Source: Halobacteriales archaeon QS_4_62_28 (lineage in GTDB: Archaea > Halobacteriota > Halobacteria > Halobacteriales > Haloarculaceae). From it: a DNA stretch of 64,000 bases. The stretch covers positions 41,514 through 105,513 of the forward strand of contig PXRO01000004.1 of NCBI GenBank assembly GCA_003021685.1. Reading direction: 5' to 3'. Within the stretch, counting starts at the first letter, position 1; each line of letters opens with the position of its first letter. The position numbers and the translations under genes are program-made. Below are positions 34,975 through 44,266 of the stretch, piece after piece. The notes under the pieces are model-generated. The model was not told where the DNA came from. It made no database searches and saw nothing but the letters and a program-made list of their open reading frames with translations.

Positions 34975-37212
34975 TCAGAACATATTCTCGTAGTTAGATA
35001 CAAAGTCAAAGATATCTGATCTATCCGGATGCTCGCTATGACGCATGAAATAGCCGGCGGTCGTATGGGCGAGAACGAGTGCTGCACCGTCGGAGAGCCC
35101 CTCGATATGTCCGAGCGTCAGCCCTGTATCGAAGTGCTCTATCGTACTCGTGACCTGCCGTGAATCCGGTTTCGGTGCTCTTGCACTTAGGACATCAGAA
35201 TCGTTGGCAAGTGTCGCCTCGAACATGGTATGAACGACAACTTTCGAAATCGCTATCCGGTCCCGGATATCGAGACAGAGTTCTTTGAGAGAGTCGTTGA
35301 AGTCGTCGCCATCGTAGGCGTCGAGCAACTGTCTCGCATGGACCCGGTTTAAAACGACCGTAACCGGCACAAGACGGTCAAGTGCGGCGATCGACTCGAA
35401 GCCGCTTCGTATCTCGTCTGCCGGGACTTCTTCGAGACTCGATGGTGAAACAACGACCGACCGTGGCGGGTCATCGAGGAGTGGCCACAACTCGTCTCGA
35501 AGCCCATCGCAGATTGACGGGAGAGCCGAATTGTTCGACCAGGTGCCAAGGCTGATCGTTTCGACACCGTCGATATGCCCCGCCAGGTTCTCCAGATCTA
35601 TCTGTTTTAATATGGTACTCCAATCAATTTTTTTATACTGAGGTTCTGTCAACATGAACTGCCCGTCGTCGAACGAGATGTAATCAGTGTAGGATGGTAC
35701 ACCGATACTCAGGAGCGTCTGCTCGTCGAATCGTTTTTCGAAGATCGGGTGGACCGGATCGCCAAACGTTCCCAGAAGTGTGACGTCGTACGAGAGGTCG
35801 GTGAAAACCGTACCCAGATGTGTCGTGTGACCGCCGGGGATCGTTTCCGAATGGTTCCATTGCATCGCAGGGGCACTGTCGATTGCCTCGAATTCGATGA
35901 TGGACTCCTTGAACGATCCAAATTCAGTCATCACGTCGGACCCCGATCCACTACCCGCTTCGGTTATAATTTCTCGCTTTCGGTCGATGAACGCATCGAG
36001 GCCAACGAATACGTTCCGCTTACTGAACGCAGAGGGCAACTCGTCGCGAAGCGTGGAGAGATGCTGGTCGGTCTCGGAATCGATTGCGTGTGAATCGTCG
36101 TTGAACGACTTTTTTCGAATACGGATGTGCCTGGCTGAGAAATCTTGTTTGATCGCCTTCCAGCCACCGACGGTCACGATTTCGGACTCACCGATCCCCT
36201 CCGCCGTCTCGGCATCCAGTCTGAGTTTGAGTGACGCCCGTCGCTCGTACTCCGAAAAGTAGTACCCGACGAGCGTTCCGTGCTCGGTCACCTTATCGCC
36301 GGTTTCAGTGTTGTATCCGTCGAATTCCACGACGAACGACTCGACGGGCCGCTCCCGCGTCACGCAGTCGAGGTCGGCGAGACAGTTGCGGATTCGAAGA
36401 TACTGTTTGGGGAACTGTGGCATTTCCGATTCGGTCGTGGTACCTACTGTGCGTGCCAGCGGCCAGAGTGTATCGGAGAGAAATCTGTCGAGGACCAGTG
36501 CAAGCTCCGGATTCGTAACATAAAACCCCTGACCCTCGGTCGTCAGTCGGGTCCCGCCGATCCCCGTCCAATAGAAGCTCGTTTTTCTATCGGCAGAGAC
36601 GACCACCGGTTCGCTGGACGTAACACCACGGACTCGATCAGCGAGTTCGGTGATCGATTCGTCGATTGCGAGCGATTCGTTGTCGATGTCGTCGAACTCG
36701 ATATCGGAAACGATGAGATGGGTGTCCGTGTCGGTATCACAGTCAAGCAGCCCGTCACGAAACATCGACACGACGTTTTCGGGCATCAGGAGGAACAGGC
36801 TGTCTTCGGCTTCACGGATCGTCTCCCGAACGTGCTTCTCTATCGTGGCCCTGCTTTGGAACAGCGTGACGCCGACATCGACATCTTCGACGACCTGATG
36901 GAGTTCGTCGAGGCGATCCTGTGTCCGCTCGATTTGCTTTTTTGCAGACGCGAGTGCTTTGTCGGGATCGATTGCGTACGCCTTTTTCGGGTACTCGTCG
37001 ATGATTTCGACGAACCCCCGGTTCTGGAGGTCCCGCACTGTATCGTAGACTCGCTGTGTGGGGACACCACTCACCTCCGAGATACCGGTCATCGATTGTT
37101 TGCCCCCACGGATCAAAGCGAGGTACACCTTCGCCTCGTACTGCGTCATCCCGACGTTCTCCTCGAGGTTTTGACGCAGGACATGGTCCTCTGCTTTCAC
37201 TTCGTCGACCAT
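34975..37212 (-). CDS. TrmB-type sugar regulator fused to a PfkB-like domain
   Basis: A 745-residue protein with two unrelated halves. Residues 1-85 are a TrmB-type winged helix (TQYEAKVYLALIRGGKQSMT, then PTQRVYDTVRDLQNRGFVEI) and 86-112 a coiled coil; residues 113-370 are the TrmB sugar-binding regulatory region (YVTNPELALVLDRFLSDTLW, near 231-250). Residues 398-745 look like a PfkB/ribokinase-type carbohydrate kinase: VFVGLDAFID, then IPGGHTTHLGTVFTDLSYDV and TLLGTFGDP, and a degenerate end motif GLSDGA near 705-710 in place of the usual GAGD. Asp708 may keep the catalytic base, but the glycine pair is changed, so it may only bind sugar. The ATG at 37212 fits a TATA-like box. It sits in front of a sugar transporter cluster and is likely its regulator. 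Confidence 0.8.
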   Translation of the reverse strand: MVDEVKAEDHVLRQNLEENVGMTQYEAKVYLALIRGGKQSMTGISEVSGVPTQRVYDTVRDLQNRGFVEIIDEYPKKAYAIDPDKALASAKKQIERTQDRLDELHQVVEDVDVGVTLFQSRATIEKHVRETIREAEDSLFLLMPENVVSMFRDGLLDCDTDTDTHLIVSDIEFDDIDNESLAIDESITELADRVRGVTSSEPVVVSADRKTSFYWTGIGGTRLTTEGQGFYVTNPELALVLDRFLSDTLWPLARTVGTTTESEMPQFPKQYLRIRNCLADLDCVTRERPVESFVVEFDGYNTETGDKVTEHGTLVGYYFSEYERRASLKLRLDAETAEGIGESEIVTVGGWKAIKQDFSARHIRIRKKSFNDDSHAIDSETDQHLSTLRDELPSAFSKRNVFVGLDAFIDRKREIITEAGSGSGSDVMTEFGSFKESIIEFEAIDSAPAMQWNHSETIPGGHTTHLGTVFTDLSYDVTLLGTFGDPVHPIFEKRFDEQTLLSIGVPSYTDYISFDDGQFMLTEPQYKKIDWSTILKQIDLENLAGHIDGVETISLGTWSNNSALPSICDGLRDELWPLLDDPPRSVVVSPSSLEEVPADEIRSGFESIAALDRLVPVTVVLNRVHARQLLDAYDGDDFNDSLKELCLDIRDRIAISKVVVHTMFEATLANDSDVLSARAPKPDSRQVTSTIEHFDTGLTLGHIEGLSDGAALVLAHTTAGYFMRHSEHPDRSDIFDFVSNYENMF

Positions 37213-37234
37213 AACAAAACGGTTGTCAGAGGAG

Positions 37235-37243
37235 TCTAAAGAG
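37235..37243 (-). promoter_or_regulatory. TATA-like box before the TrmB-PfkB fusion gene
   Basis: On the minus strand CTCTTTAGA lies 23-31 bp before the chosen ATG at 37212. About 80 bp further upstream an imperfect inverted repeat has arms CGTTGTA (37321-37327) and TACAACG (37363-37369), with CGGTAC inside. Confidence 0.4.
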
Positions 37244-37443
37244 ATTTTGGTCAGCCACCCCTCGACGTGATCCGGCAGCATCGAGCGACGGCGCTGATGG
37301 AGATGGTTGCTGATGGAGGTCGTTGTATACCGGTAGACACTGATCCGGAGTCGGTACTGGCTTACAACGATCCATACCACTCGTCCTGTCAGCTTCGAAC
37401 CGATGTTCGCCAGTCCGGTGTTGACATGCTTCGCTGGTGAGTA

Positions 37444-38601
37444 CTACGAGTAGCCACGGTCACCGACGGACTCATTGCCCCAGGTTGCCTCTCTCGCGGA
37501 GTACTGCTGGTTCTTGACTGCGCTCCCGGTCACGCTGTCGAACAGGTGGATCCGATCCTCCGGAAACACTATGGAGATCTGCTCACCGGGCCGGGTCGAG
37601 AGATTACCACTGACGCTGGCCGTACACTCCTGTCCCCCGAGATCGAAGTAAATAAGTGTAGACTCGCCCAGCGGTTCAACGACGTTGACTGTCACGATGG
37701 CCGTGGCGGTGTCGTCCTCCGTTGCCGGACGGATATCTTCCGGCCGAATACCGAGCGTTAGTTGATCGGTGTCCGTTTCGTCGAGTCGTGCCGCCGTCCC
37801 TGTCGAGAACTGATACTCGAAGGCGGCATGCTCGAAAGTCGAACCCTGTCGTTTGCCTTCGAAGAAGTTCATGCTCGGAGAGCCGATAAAGCTAGCCACG
37901 AACTGATTACTCGGCTCGTGATAGCACTCCAGCGGCGTCCCGATCTGCTGGAGTTTGCCCTCGTTGAGGACAGCAATACGATCACCCATGGTCATCGCTT
38001 CGGTCTGGTCGTGGGTGACGTATATCGTCGTGGTATCGAGCCGCTGTTGCAGTTCTTGCAGTTCAGTGCGCATGGTGGTGCGCAGTTTCGCGTCGAGGTT
38101 ACTGAGCGGTTCGTCCATCAGGAACACTGATGGTTCTCGGACGATCGCTCGCCCGAGCGCGACCCGTTGTTGCTGGCCGCCCGAGAGTTCGCCCGGCCGC
38201 TTGTCCAGTAGTGCTTCGATCCCCATCATCGCTGCCGTCTCGTTCACTCGCCGTTCGATCTCGTCGTCCGAGAGATCCGTCGCCATCTGAAGTCCAAACG
38301 CCATGTTTTCGTAGGCCGTCATATGTGGGTACAACGCGTAGTTCTGGAACACCATCGCGATATCCCGGTCTGTCGGCCGCTGATCGGTTATCTTCTGTCC
38401 ATCGATGACAAGTTCTCCCGCTGTGACGGTTTCTAGCCCCGCAATACAGCGTAGCGTCGTCGATTTTCCACACCCGGACGGGCCGACGAGAACGAGAAAC
38501 TCGCCGTCTTCGATGTCAATACCGATCTCGTTCACTGCGACGACCTCCTCGTCTCGCTCGCCAAACACTTTGGTGAGATTGTTAATCTCTAGCTGTCCCA
38601 T
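37444..38601 (-). CDS. Sugar ABC transporter ATP-binding protein (MalK/UgpC-type)
   Basis: A 385-residue ATPase that powers uptake of a carbohydrate. Walker A is GPSGCGKST near residues 40-48, the Q-loop is VFQNYALYPH near 83-92, the signature LSGGQQQRVALGRA is near 136-149, Walker B is VFLMDEPLSNLD near 157-168, and the C-terminal part (about 240-385) is the TOBE-type regulatory domain seen in MalK, with LGIRPEDI. The ATG at 38601 suits the promoter at 38626-38636. It is on the minus strand, opposite the binding-protein and permease genes it serves. Confidence 0.93.
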   Translation of the reverse strand: MGQLEINNLTKVFGERDEEVVAVNEIGIDIEDGEFLVLVGPSGCGKSTTLRCIAGLETVTAGELVIDGQKITDQRPTDRDIAMVFQNYALYPHMTAYENMAFGLQMATDLSDDEIERRVNETAAMMGIEALLDKRPGELSGGQQQRVALGRAIVREPSVFLMDEPLSNLDAKLRTTMRTELQELQQRLDTTTIYVTHDQTEAMTMGDRIAVLNEGKLQQIGTPLECYHEPSNQFVASFIGSPSMNFFEGKRQGSTFEHAAFEYQFSTGTAARLDETDTDQLTLGIRPEDIRPATEDDTATAIVTVNVVEPLGESTLIYFDLGGQECTASVSGNLSTRPGEQISIVFPEDRIHLFDSVTGSAVKNQQYSAREATWGNESVGDRGYS

Positions 38602-38625
38602 AGCTCCTACATCAGAACAACCCTG

Positions 38626-38636
38626 TATATATTTTT
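38626..38636 (-). promoter_or_regulatory. TATA box before the ABC ATPase gene
   Basis: AAAAATATATA on the minus strand lies 25-35 bp before the ATG at 38601. TCGGTACCAC (38651-38660), a palindromic GGTACC, is directly upstream. Confidence 0.55.
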
Positions 38637-38709
38637 TCATCGTATCAATATCGGTACCACAAAACAGGACCTGCCGTCAGGCTGTGCTAACTGTCTACGC
38701 GTCGGTGTT

Positions 38710-39801
38710 CTATCGCGGTTTCCGCTCTGCTCGGTCCGGGAGCGCCGGGAACGGTGCGTGTGGTTCCTGCTGGTACCAATACGCAACCGACGCGATATCG
38801 TCCGATCGTTCGAACAAGTCACGTCCATCGTGACCGATCTGTTGGAGTGTGACGCGCAACTCCTCGTCGAAGCGAATCGGATCCGGAACGTGCCACCGGT
38901 ACATCCCGTGTCTTGGTGGTCGTCCTTGCCCGGAGTCACCAGCATCGAAGAAGGGGTATCCGAGATAGCGCGTCGAGTACGTTTCTGGCTCTGGAAACCC
39001 GACTTCGTCGTGTTTCGATGGATCGTTGAAGCCCCAGGCACCGCCGACGTAGTCTTCGGTTCCCGTTCCACAGATCGTTGGATACTCGTCGTCCCCATCG
39101 AAGTAGAACTTCATCTCACCTTCACCCCACCACTCCTTTTCGAGTGCTGTGAGCGCCAGGTACGTTCCGACGTAGTTTCCGCTTCCTTCGACACCGCCGA
39201 GGACCGTGTAGTCCTCCCCTTTTGTGGTCGGGTTCTCCCGTCGCCACTGGGCATGGAAGTATGCTGTGGCGCTCGAAACGTCAACGCCTTCAGCGTAATC
39301 GACTTGATAAAAGAAGCAGGGAATCGTTCCGGGATGTGTTGACTCAATCGTAATTGTCGCCCGATCTCGGAACGGCATCGGGAAGTAGCAATTGAACCCA
39401 CCGTCAGGGACGACAGCAATCGGGCCGGAATCGATCGTACACCGTGTTCCGTGTCCGTTACAGAAGAAGTCGCCGATCGGAACTTCGACCGATGGGTCGT
39501 CCTCGCCGTCCCAGTACATCCGTAGCACGACATCACGTAGTACGTTCGAGCCGGCGTCTGTTTCGTCTGGCAGGGTGATCCAGATGTGCCTGATCTCGCC
39601 GGGGCCCTGAATATCGGCTAATGTACGTGTCTCGTCCGGTTCGACATCATTGATGCATGGGTTGCCTTTTCGACGAGGGCCAAGCTGACTTGTCGCTGTT
39701 CCGCCCGCTCCCGGATCGCCGTTCTGGTTTTCCATTGTGATCGAGCGGATCTTTTCGTCTTTGATACGTGTAAGTGACTGGAGACCGTGGGCCGAGTGCA
39801 T
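38710..39801 (-). CDS. GH172 (DUF2961) glycosidase-like protein
   Basis: A 363-residue protein of the DUF2961 family, now glycoside hydrolase family 172. Characterised members act on fructofuranosyl and arabinofuranosyl linkages, including difructose dianhydride. The N-terminus SLTRIKDEKIRSITMENQNG matches the family start, GEIRHIWITLPDE (near 68-80) and PIGDFFCNGHG (near 108-118) follow, and GEGEMKFYFDGDDEYPTI plus GTGTEDYVGGAW (near 226-257) carry Glu227 and Glu249, at nearly the spacing of the two catalytic glutamates of the family. There is no signal peptide, so it should act inside on imported sugar. The ATG at 39801 suits a TATA-like box at 39826-39835. Confidence 0.88.
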   Translation of the reverse strand: MHSAHGLQSLTRIKDEKIRSITMENQNGDPGAGGTATSQLGPRRKGNPCINDVEPDETRTLADIQGPGEIRHIWITLPDETDAGSNVLRDVVLRMYWDGEDDPSVEVPIGDFFCNGHGTRCTIDSGPIAVVPDGGFNCYFPMPFRDRATITIESTHPGTIPCFFYQVDYAEGVDVSSATAYFHAQWRRENPTTKGEDYTVLGGVEGSGNYVGTYLALTALEKEWWGEGEMKFYFDGDDEYPTICGTGTEDYVGGAWGFNDPSKHDEVGFPEPETYSTRYLGYPFFDAGDSGQGRPPRHGMYRWHVPDPIRFDEELRVTLQQIGHDGRDLFERSDDIASVAYWYQQEPHAPFPALPDRAERKPR

Positions 39802-40391
39802 CTTGTTAACACTGGCAGTCTCGGAGTATTAAAAAACAATGGAAAAAGCAAAAACAACCGATAAACCAGGCACAGTCCTAAAACTGACCATCCACACCCG
39901 GTTGCGACACGAGTACCGGTCTCTGGTACGGTGTACCAGCACTCGTCCACTGTGATGGGAGTCGATTCAAAAATCACCACTATAGTGATTTTAACTTGTA
40001 ATATTTGAGTAAGGTTTTAAATAACATGTGTACTCTTGTTATTTTCTTGGATGTCTCAGAACACCGGTTTCGAGAGCACCGATTACACGTTACGCGATAC
40101 AATAATAATTCTGTCAGTTATGTCGAAATGCTCATTCTCGAAATTCCCAGAAACAGATCGCCAGTTGTCTAAATCGCGTTCGTGCGACATTCATTGTCAT
40201 AGTGATTCTACACAGACTGCCCGATCAGGTCGTTAAACAAGAGAGTTTGCGACACTAACCGCTGAGAACGTGCAGGGTGGGTCGTGGAGTACACAACGGA
40301 TAACACGTTTCACGCAAGAATTTACCCTCCGTCGGATACCAGTACTTCTGACACCAATAATTATTTATATCCTCTATGTCAACGTGGCCTC
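39802..40391. promoter_or_regulatory. Divergent control region between GH172 and the sugar-binding protein gene
   Basis: This 590-bp region is AT-rich and holds no supported gene. TATA-like sequences point both ways: TTTTTAATAC on the minus strand (39826-39835) for GH172 and TTATTTATAT (40361-40370) for the binding protein gene, whose ATG is at 40392. Sites of interest are the perfect palindrome CTGGTAC-GGT-GTACCAG (39923-39939), CACTATAGTG (39978-39987), and TACCAGTAC (40337-40345), 16 bp before the TATA box. The GGTAC core appears near the other promoters of the island, consistent with a shared regulator. Confidence 0.6.
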
Positions 40392-41714
40392 ATGGCCGAG
40401 AGAACGTATTATAGACGTCGCTTAGTCCAGGCAATGGCAGCCGCGAGTGTGTCCGGTTTGGCTGGTTGTTCGGGTGATGGCCAGGGAGATGGGGACGACG
40501 GAGAAACCGAGTCAGACGGACAGTCAGGCAATGGTGATACCCAGGTGCTTCAGTTTGCAGCATGGGGGCCTGAAGTAGAGCGGGAGGCACACAACAGTGC
40601 ACTCGATAGCTTCGAACAAGAAAGAGAGGATATTACGACGGAGTACGTAAACATCCCGCCCGAAGAGTTTCACGACCGGCTGCGAACGCAGTTTAGTGCC
40701 GGTGAAGAACCAGACACCTTCTACATGGAACCGTCGTTTATTCCTGCGTTCTCCGACCGGCTCGTCGTCCAGGAGGAGGAGCATCCGGACGACTTCGTGA
40801 ATGATTTTTACGACAACGTCATTCAGGGCTACCGATTCAACGATACACTGTACAATATGCCGTTCACGTGGGCGGTAACTGCCCCGGTGTACGACAAAGA
40901 GTTACTCTCCATGGCGGGATACGAGGAGATGCCCACGTCTTGGAGCGGGTTCAGAGAGGCACTTGTCGCGATCAACGAGCAAACGGATGTCGACTATCCG
41001 CTCTACCAGCCGGATGACGCGTCTTCAGTTGTCAATATCTGGCATCCGCTCCTCGTGTCCAACGGTGGCCAGGTCATGACGGACGACGGTTCTGAGTGCG
41101 TCGTCGGCTCTGACGAGGCGGTAGAAGCACTGGAGTACGTACAGGACCTCCGTGAAAACGATTTGATCGGACTACTGTCGGAGGTCGGTGCACAGTCGGA
41201 TATGGGTGCGCTGAACGAAGGTCAGGTCGCGATCATCACGGGCGGTGCCTGGTTGCCGACGTTTATCGAGCAGGATTATCCGGAACTGTTCGAGCGTCTC
41301 GGCACTTCGCGGCCGCCGAAGCCGTCTGGTGGTGAGTTTGGCAATATGGTGTTCGCGGCTTCAGTCGGTATTTCATCGAACTCCGAGGTCAAGGGTGCAG
41401 CGCTGGAGTTCGTTCGTCACATGCTCGACGATGCGTTTATTCCATACTACGAGAGCGGGATCGGGCTTCCAGTGCGCGAGTCCCACCGAGAACAGATCGA
41501 TCTGTACAACGAGGACGATGGTGACTCCCGCTGGAAGAACATCTTCCAGATCAAAAACGATACACTGAGAGGATTTATCTGGGGTGAACACACGCCCGAA
41601 ATCAAGGACACGCTATACTCACAGATAGAGGGCGTAATGCAGGGACAGATCGAAGCACGTGATGCACTCGAAACAACCCAGGAGCAGGTCAACGACGAAA
41701 TTCTCGATAGCTAA
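40392..41714 (+). CDS. Sugar ABC transporter substrate-binding lipoprotein
   Basis: A 440-residue extracellular solute-binding protein of the MalE/UgpB type. The N-terminus MAERTYYRRRLVQAMAAASV has a twin-arginine motif and is followed by a lipobox SGLAGC with the lipid-anchored Cys; an Asp/Gly/Ser linker follows. The mature part has the family's features, for example VLQFAAWGPEVEREAHNSAL, FTWAVTAPVYDKELL and INEQTDVDYPLYQ. It is exported folded by Tat, fixed to the outer face of the membrane, and feeds the two permeases downstream. The sugar bound is not predictable from sequence. Confidence 0.92.
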   Translation: MAERTYYRRRLVQAMAAASVSGLAGCSGDGQGDGDDGETESDGQSGNGDTQVLQFAAWGPEVEREAHNSALDSFEQEREDITTEYVNIPPEEFHDRLRTQFSAGEEPDTFYMEPSFIPAFSDRLVVQEEEHPDDFVNDFYDNVIQGYRFNDTLYNMPFTWAVTAPVYDKELLSMAGYEEMPTSWSGFREALVAINEQTDVDYPLYQPDDASSVVNIWHPLLVSNGGQVMTDDGSECVVGSDEAVEALEYVQDLRENDLIGLLSEVGAQSDMGALNEGQVAIITGGAWLPTFIEQDYPELFERLGTSRPPKPSGGEFGNMVFAASVGISSNSEVKGAALEFVRHMLDDAFIPYYESGIGLPVRESHREQIDLYNEDDGDSRWKNIFQIKNDTLRGFIWGEHTPEIKDTLYSQIEGVMQGQIEARDALETTQEQVNDEILDS

Positions 41715-41724
41715 CGGACGCGCA

Positions 41725-42705
41725 ATGAGTCTAAAGATCGAAGATCCCGTCGAGCGACTCGAGGGAGGGGTCATTACACCGCTTCGCGAGAGGGTTAACC
41801 GTCCCGACAACGTGGCCGGCCTGCTGTTTCTCTTACCGAACCTGATCGTGTTTTCGACGTTCCTGTTCGGACCGGTGCTGTTTGCGTTGTGGCTTTCGTT
41901 CAACAGCTGGGATTCACTGACCGGTGAGGCCGAGTGGGTCGGTCTGACCAATTACGTCGACGTGCTGACTCCACTGCCGTGGGCCGAAAGCTGGGCAGTA
42001 TTGAACACACCGACAGTGAATCTCTGGTGGTTCGCCGTCAAGAACACGCTGACCTACGTCATCGGCGTCGTCCCACTCGGAATCCTCGGCGGTCTCGCCG
42101 TTGCACTGGTATTAGATAAACGGATCCGCTTCCGAAAATTCTACCGCGCGGCGTTCTTTATGCCGGTCATGCTCTCGGGAGCAGTCAGTGCGATCATCTG
42201 GCGGTGGATACTCTCTGTTGAGGGCGTTCTCAACACGATACTCGAACCGGTCGGACTCGCGCATAACTGGGCCGGTGATCCGGGAACTGCCCTCTTTTCG
42301 ATCATGCTCATCGCCGCCTGGGGAAGTATCGGTTTCAACATGATCATCTTCCTCGCGGGGCTGCAGAACATCCCCAGAGAACTCTACGAAGCGGCCCGTA
42401 TCGACGGGACCAACATGTGGCAACGGTTTCGGCACGTAACGTGGCCCAATCTTCAGAACACCTACTTCTTCGTGATCGTCCTCTCTATTATCGGGTCGTT
42501 TCAGGTGTTTGGTATTGCAATCGCTTTCGCTGACGGTGGCCCGTACTACGCGACGACCGTTATCGTCGTCCGAATCTACCAAGAGGCGTTCCAGAACGGC
42601 AATATGGGATTTGCATCGGCGATGGCGTTCCTACTGTTCGCCGTCGTGTTCGTGTTTAGCTTCTACCAGTATCGGCTCCGCGGACAGGGTGAGGTGACCT
42701 ACTGA
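41725..42705 (+). CDS. Sugar ABC transporter permease (MalF-type)
   Basis: A 326-residue membrane protein with six predicted helices. The EAA motif that contacts the ATPase is EAARIDGTNMWQRFRHVTWP near residues 226-245. The extra N-terminal stretch and length fit the MalF-type subunit. It starts ten bases after the binding protein and its stop overlaps the next gene's ATG by one base, so they are one operon. Confidence 0.92.
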   Translation: MSLKIEDPVERLEGGVITPLRERVNRPDNVAGLLFLLPNLIVFSTFLFGPVLFALWLSFNSWDSLTGEAEWVGLTNYVDVLTPLPWAESWAVLNTPTVNLWWFAVKNTLTYVIGVVPLGILGGLAVALVLDKRIRFRKFYRAAFFMPVMLSGAVSAIIWRWILSVEGVLNTILEPVGLAHNWAGDPGTALFSIMLIAAWGSIGFNMIIFLAGLQNIPRELYEAARIDGTNMWQRFRHVTWPNLQNTYFFVIVLSIIGSFQVFGIAIAFADGGPYYATTVIVVRIYQEAFQNGNMGFASAMAFLLFAVVFVFSFYQYRLRGQGEVTY

Positions 42706-43565
42706 TGGCCAAATCGAACTACGAATATCCCGGCTACGAGCGGTCCGGGTTGGCGTACTGGTCGAAGACGATTGTCCTCTACAGTGTCGTGACGATCGCA
42801 GCGCTGTGGACACTCGCGCCGTTCTGGTGGACGATCACTACGGCGGTCTCCAAGGACCCCAATGCGGGACTTGTCCTCTTCTTCCCCGAAGATGCGACGC
42901 TACAGCAATTCTTCCGGCTGTACGAACGTGTTCCGATCGAACGGTGGTTCTTCAATTCGTTCGTCTTTGCAGGCACTGTTACGCTGTTCAACCTCGTTTT
43001 CGATAGTCTTGCTGGCTACGCTTTCGCGCGACTGGATTTCCTCGGCCGCGAAAAGCTGTTCCTGTTGTTCATCGGGACGATGATGATCCCGGGGATGGTG
43101 ACGTTGATCCCGGTCTTTATTCTTCTCTCTGAACTCGGCTGGATCAACACGTACTGGGGCCTCGTTGCTCCCTTCATCGCAAACCCGTTCGGAATATTCC
43201 TGTTGCGCCAGCACTTCCTGGGACTGCCCGAAGCACTCGGTGAGGCGGGACGCCTCGATGGATGTAACAAGTTTCAGGTGTTCTATCACATTTACCTTCC
43301 ATTGACGAAGCCGGCACTCGCCACACTCGGAATTTTCACGTTCATGTTTACTTGGAATAACTTCGAGTGGCCGCTGATCATAGCGACCTCCGAGGAGATG
43401 TTCACACTGCCAGTCGCACTGTTTTTCGTCCGGGGACAGTTCACGAACAACTGGGGGCTGGTCATGGCAGCGGCAGTGTTGATCGTGCTTCCACCGATTG
43501 TCGCGTTCCTGTCGGCCCAGAAGCACTTCATAAAGGGGATGACACTCAGTGGATTCAAGGGATAA
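42705..43565 (+). CDS. Sugar ABC transporter permease (MalG-type)
   Basis: A 286-residue membrane protein with six predicted helices. The EAA loop EAGRLDGCNKFQVFYHIYLP (near residues 183-202) and the final short hydrophilic end LSGFKG are typical of MalG-type subunits. It pairs with the preceding MalF-type permease. The following membrane gene is 50 bp away. Confidence 0.92.
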   Translation: MAKSNYEYPGYERSGLAYWSKTIVLYSVVTIAALWTLAPFWWTITTAVSKDPNAGLVLFFPEDATLQQFFRLYERVPIERWFFNSFVFAGTVTLFNLVFDSLAGYAFARLDFLGREKLFLLFIGTMMIPGMVTLIPVFILLSELGWINTYWGLVAPFIANPFGIFLLRQHFLGLPEALGEAGRLDGCNKFQVFYHIYLPLTKPALATLGIFTFMFTWNNFEWPLIIATSEEMFTLPVALFFVRGQFTNNWGLVMAAAVLIVLPPIVAFLSAQKHFIKGMTLSGFKG

Positions 43566-43615
43566 TCCACGCTCGTTCCGACACGCTCATTGATACCGAA
43601 TCTATATTACGCGAT

Positions 43616-44266
43616 ATGACACCCAGTATTCGTCGTTCCGTCATTGCGCTCGTGAAACTGGGATATTACGAGATGACGTCCATTGTCGCATTGAGCGTTC
43701 TTTTTTGGCTGGTGTCGCTTCCGCTGCTCAGTGTTGGTGGTGCCATCCTGGCACTGTTCGACGTACTGTCGTCAGTGTATACTGGCACGGGGCCAACCGG
43801 AGAGCGCGACCGAATGTCGTCATATCTCCAGTCGGTACGACGCAACGTCATCCGTGGACTGCCACTGTCGGGTGTCATCCTGTTCGTCGTGTTCAACACC
43901 TACTGGTATTTTGCGATTGGGTTGTGGGGACGAGCGACGCAGTTCCTGTTGGGGGGTATCTTCAGCGTGTACGTCATTCTTATCGGTATCGTTTCCATGC
44001 TTCGGCTGGTAAATATTGAGCGACAGACCGAGGTTGCCCCGCGTCAAGCGATCCGGTTGACAGCCACGTCGTGGCGTCAACATACGCATTTCATGATACT
44101 CCAAAGCAGTGTTGTCGGTGTTATTATGGGTATCTCGGTGGTATTCCCCGCAGCCGTCCTCTGTATACTCCCGGCAGGACTGACGCTGTTCGAGATCGCT
44201 GCCTACGAGGAACTTACTGGGACTGATCCGGGAACGATGCTGGCCCGATACGGAGTGCCGGAATGA
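43616..44266 (+). CDS. DUF624/YesL-like membrane protein
   Basis: A 216-residue protein with five predicted membrane helices. The first quarter, LGYYEMTSIVALSVLFWLVS followed by LPLLSVGGAILALFDVL, looks like the DUF624 family (YesL), often found with carbohydrate ABC transporters of the same type and of unknown function. The ATG at 43616 was chosen; the earlier open frame runs through the upstream permease. It is the fourth gene of the transporter operon and is followed with a four-base overlap by a YdjM-like gene. Confidence 0.72.
   Translation: MTPSIRRSVIALVKLGYYEMTSIVALSVLFWLVSLPLLSVGGAILALFDVLSSVYTGTGPTGERDRMSSYLQSVRRNVIRGLPLSGVILFVVFNTYWYFAIGLWGRATQFLLGGIFSVYVILIGIVSMLRLVNIERQTEVAPRQAIRLTATSWRQHTHFMILQSSVVGVIMGISVVFPAAVLCILPAGLTLFEIAAYEELTGTDPGTMLARYGVPE

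Noticed and set aside
40036..40236. 66-codon plus-strand frame in the divergent sugar promoter region
   Set aside because: Ser/Thr/Cys-rich chance frame in AT-rich DNA with no start signal or family resemblance.
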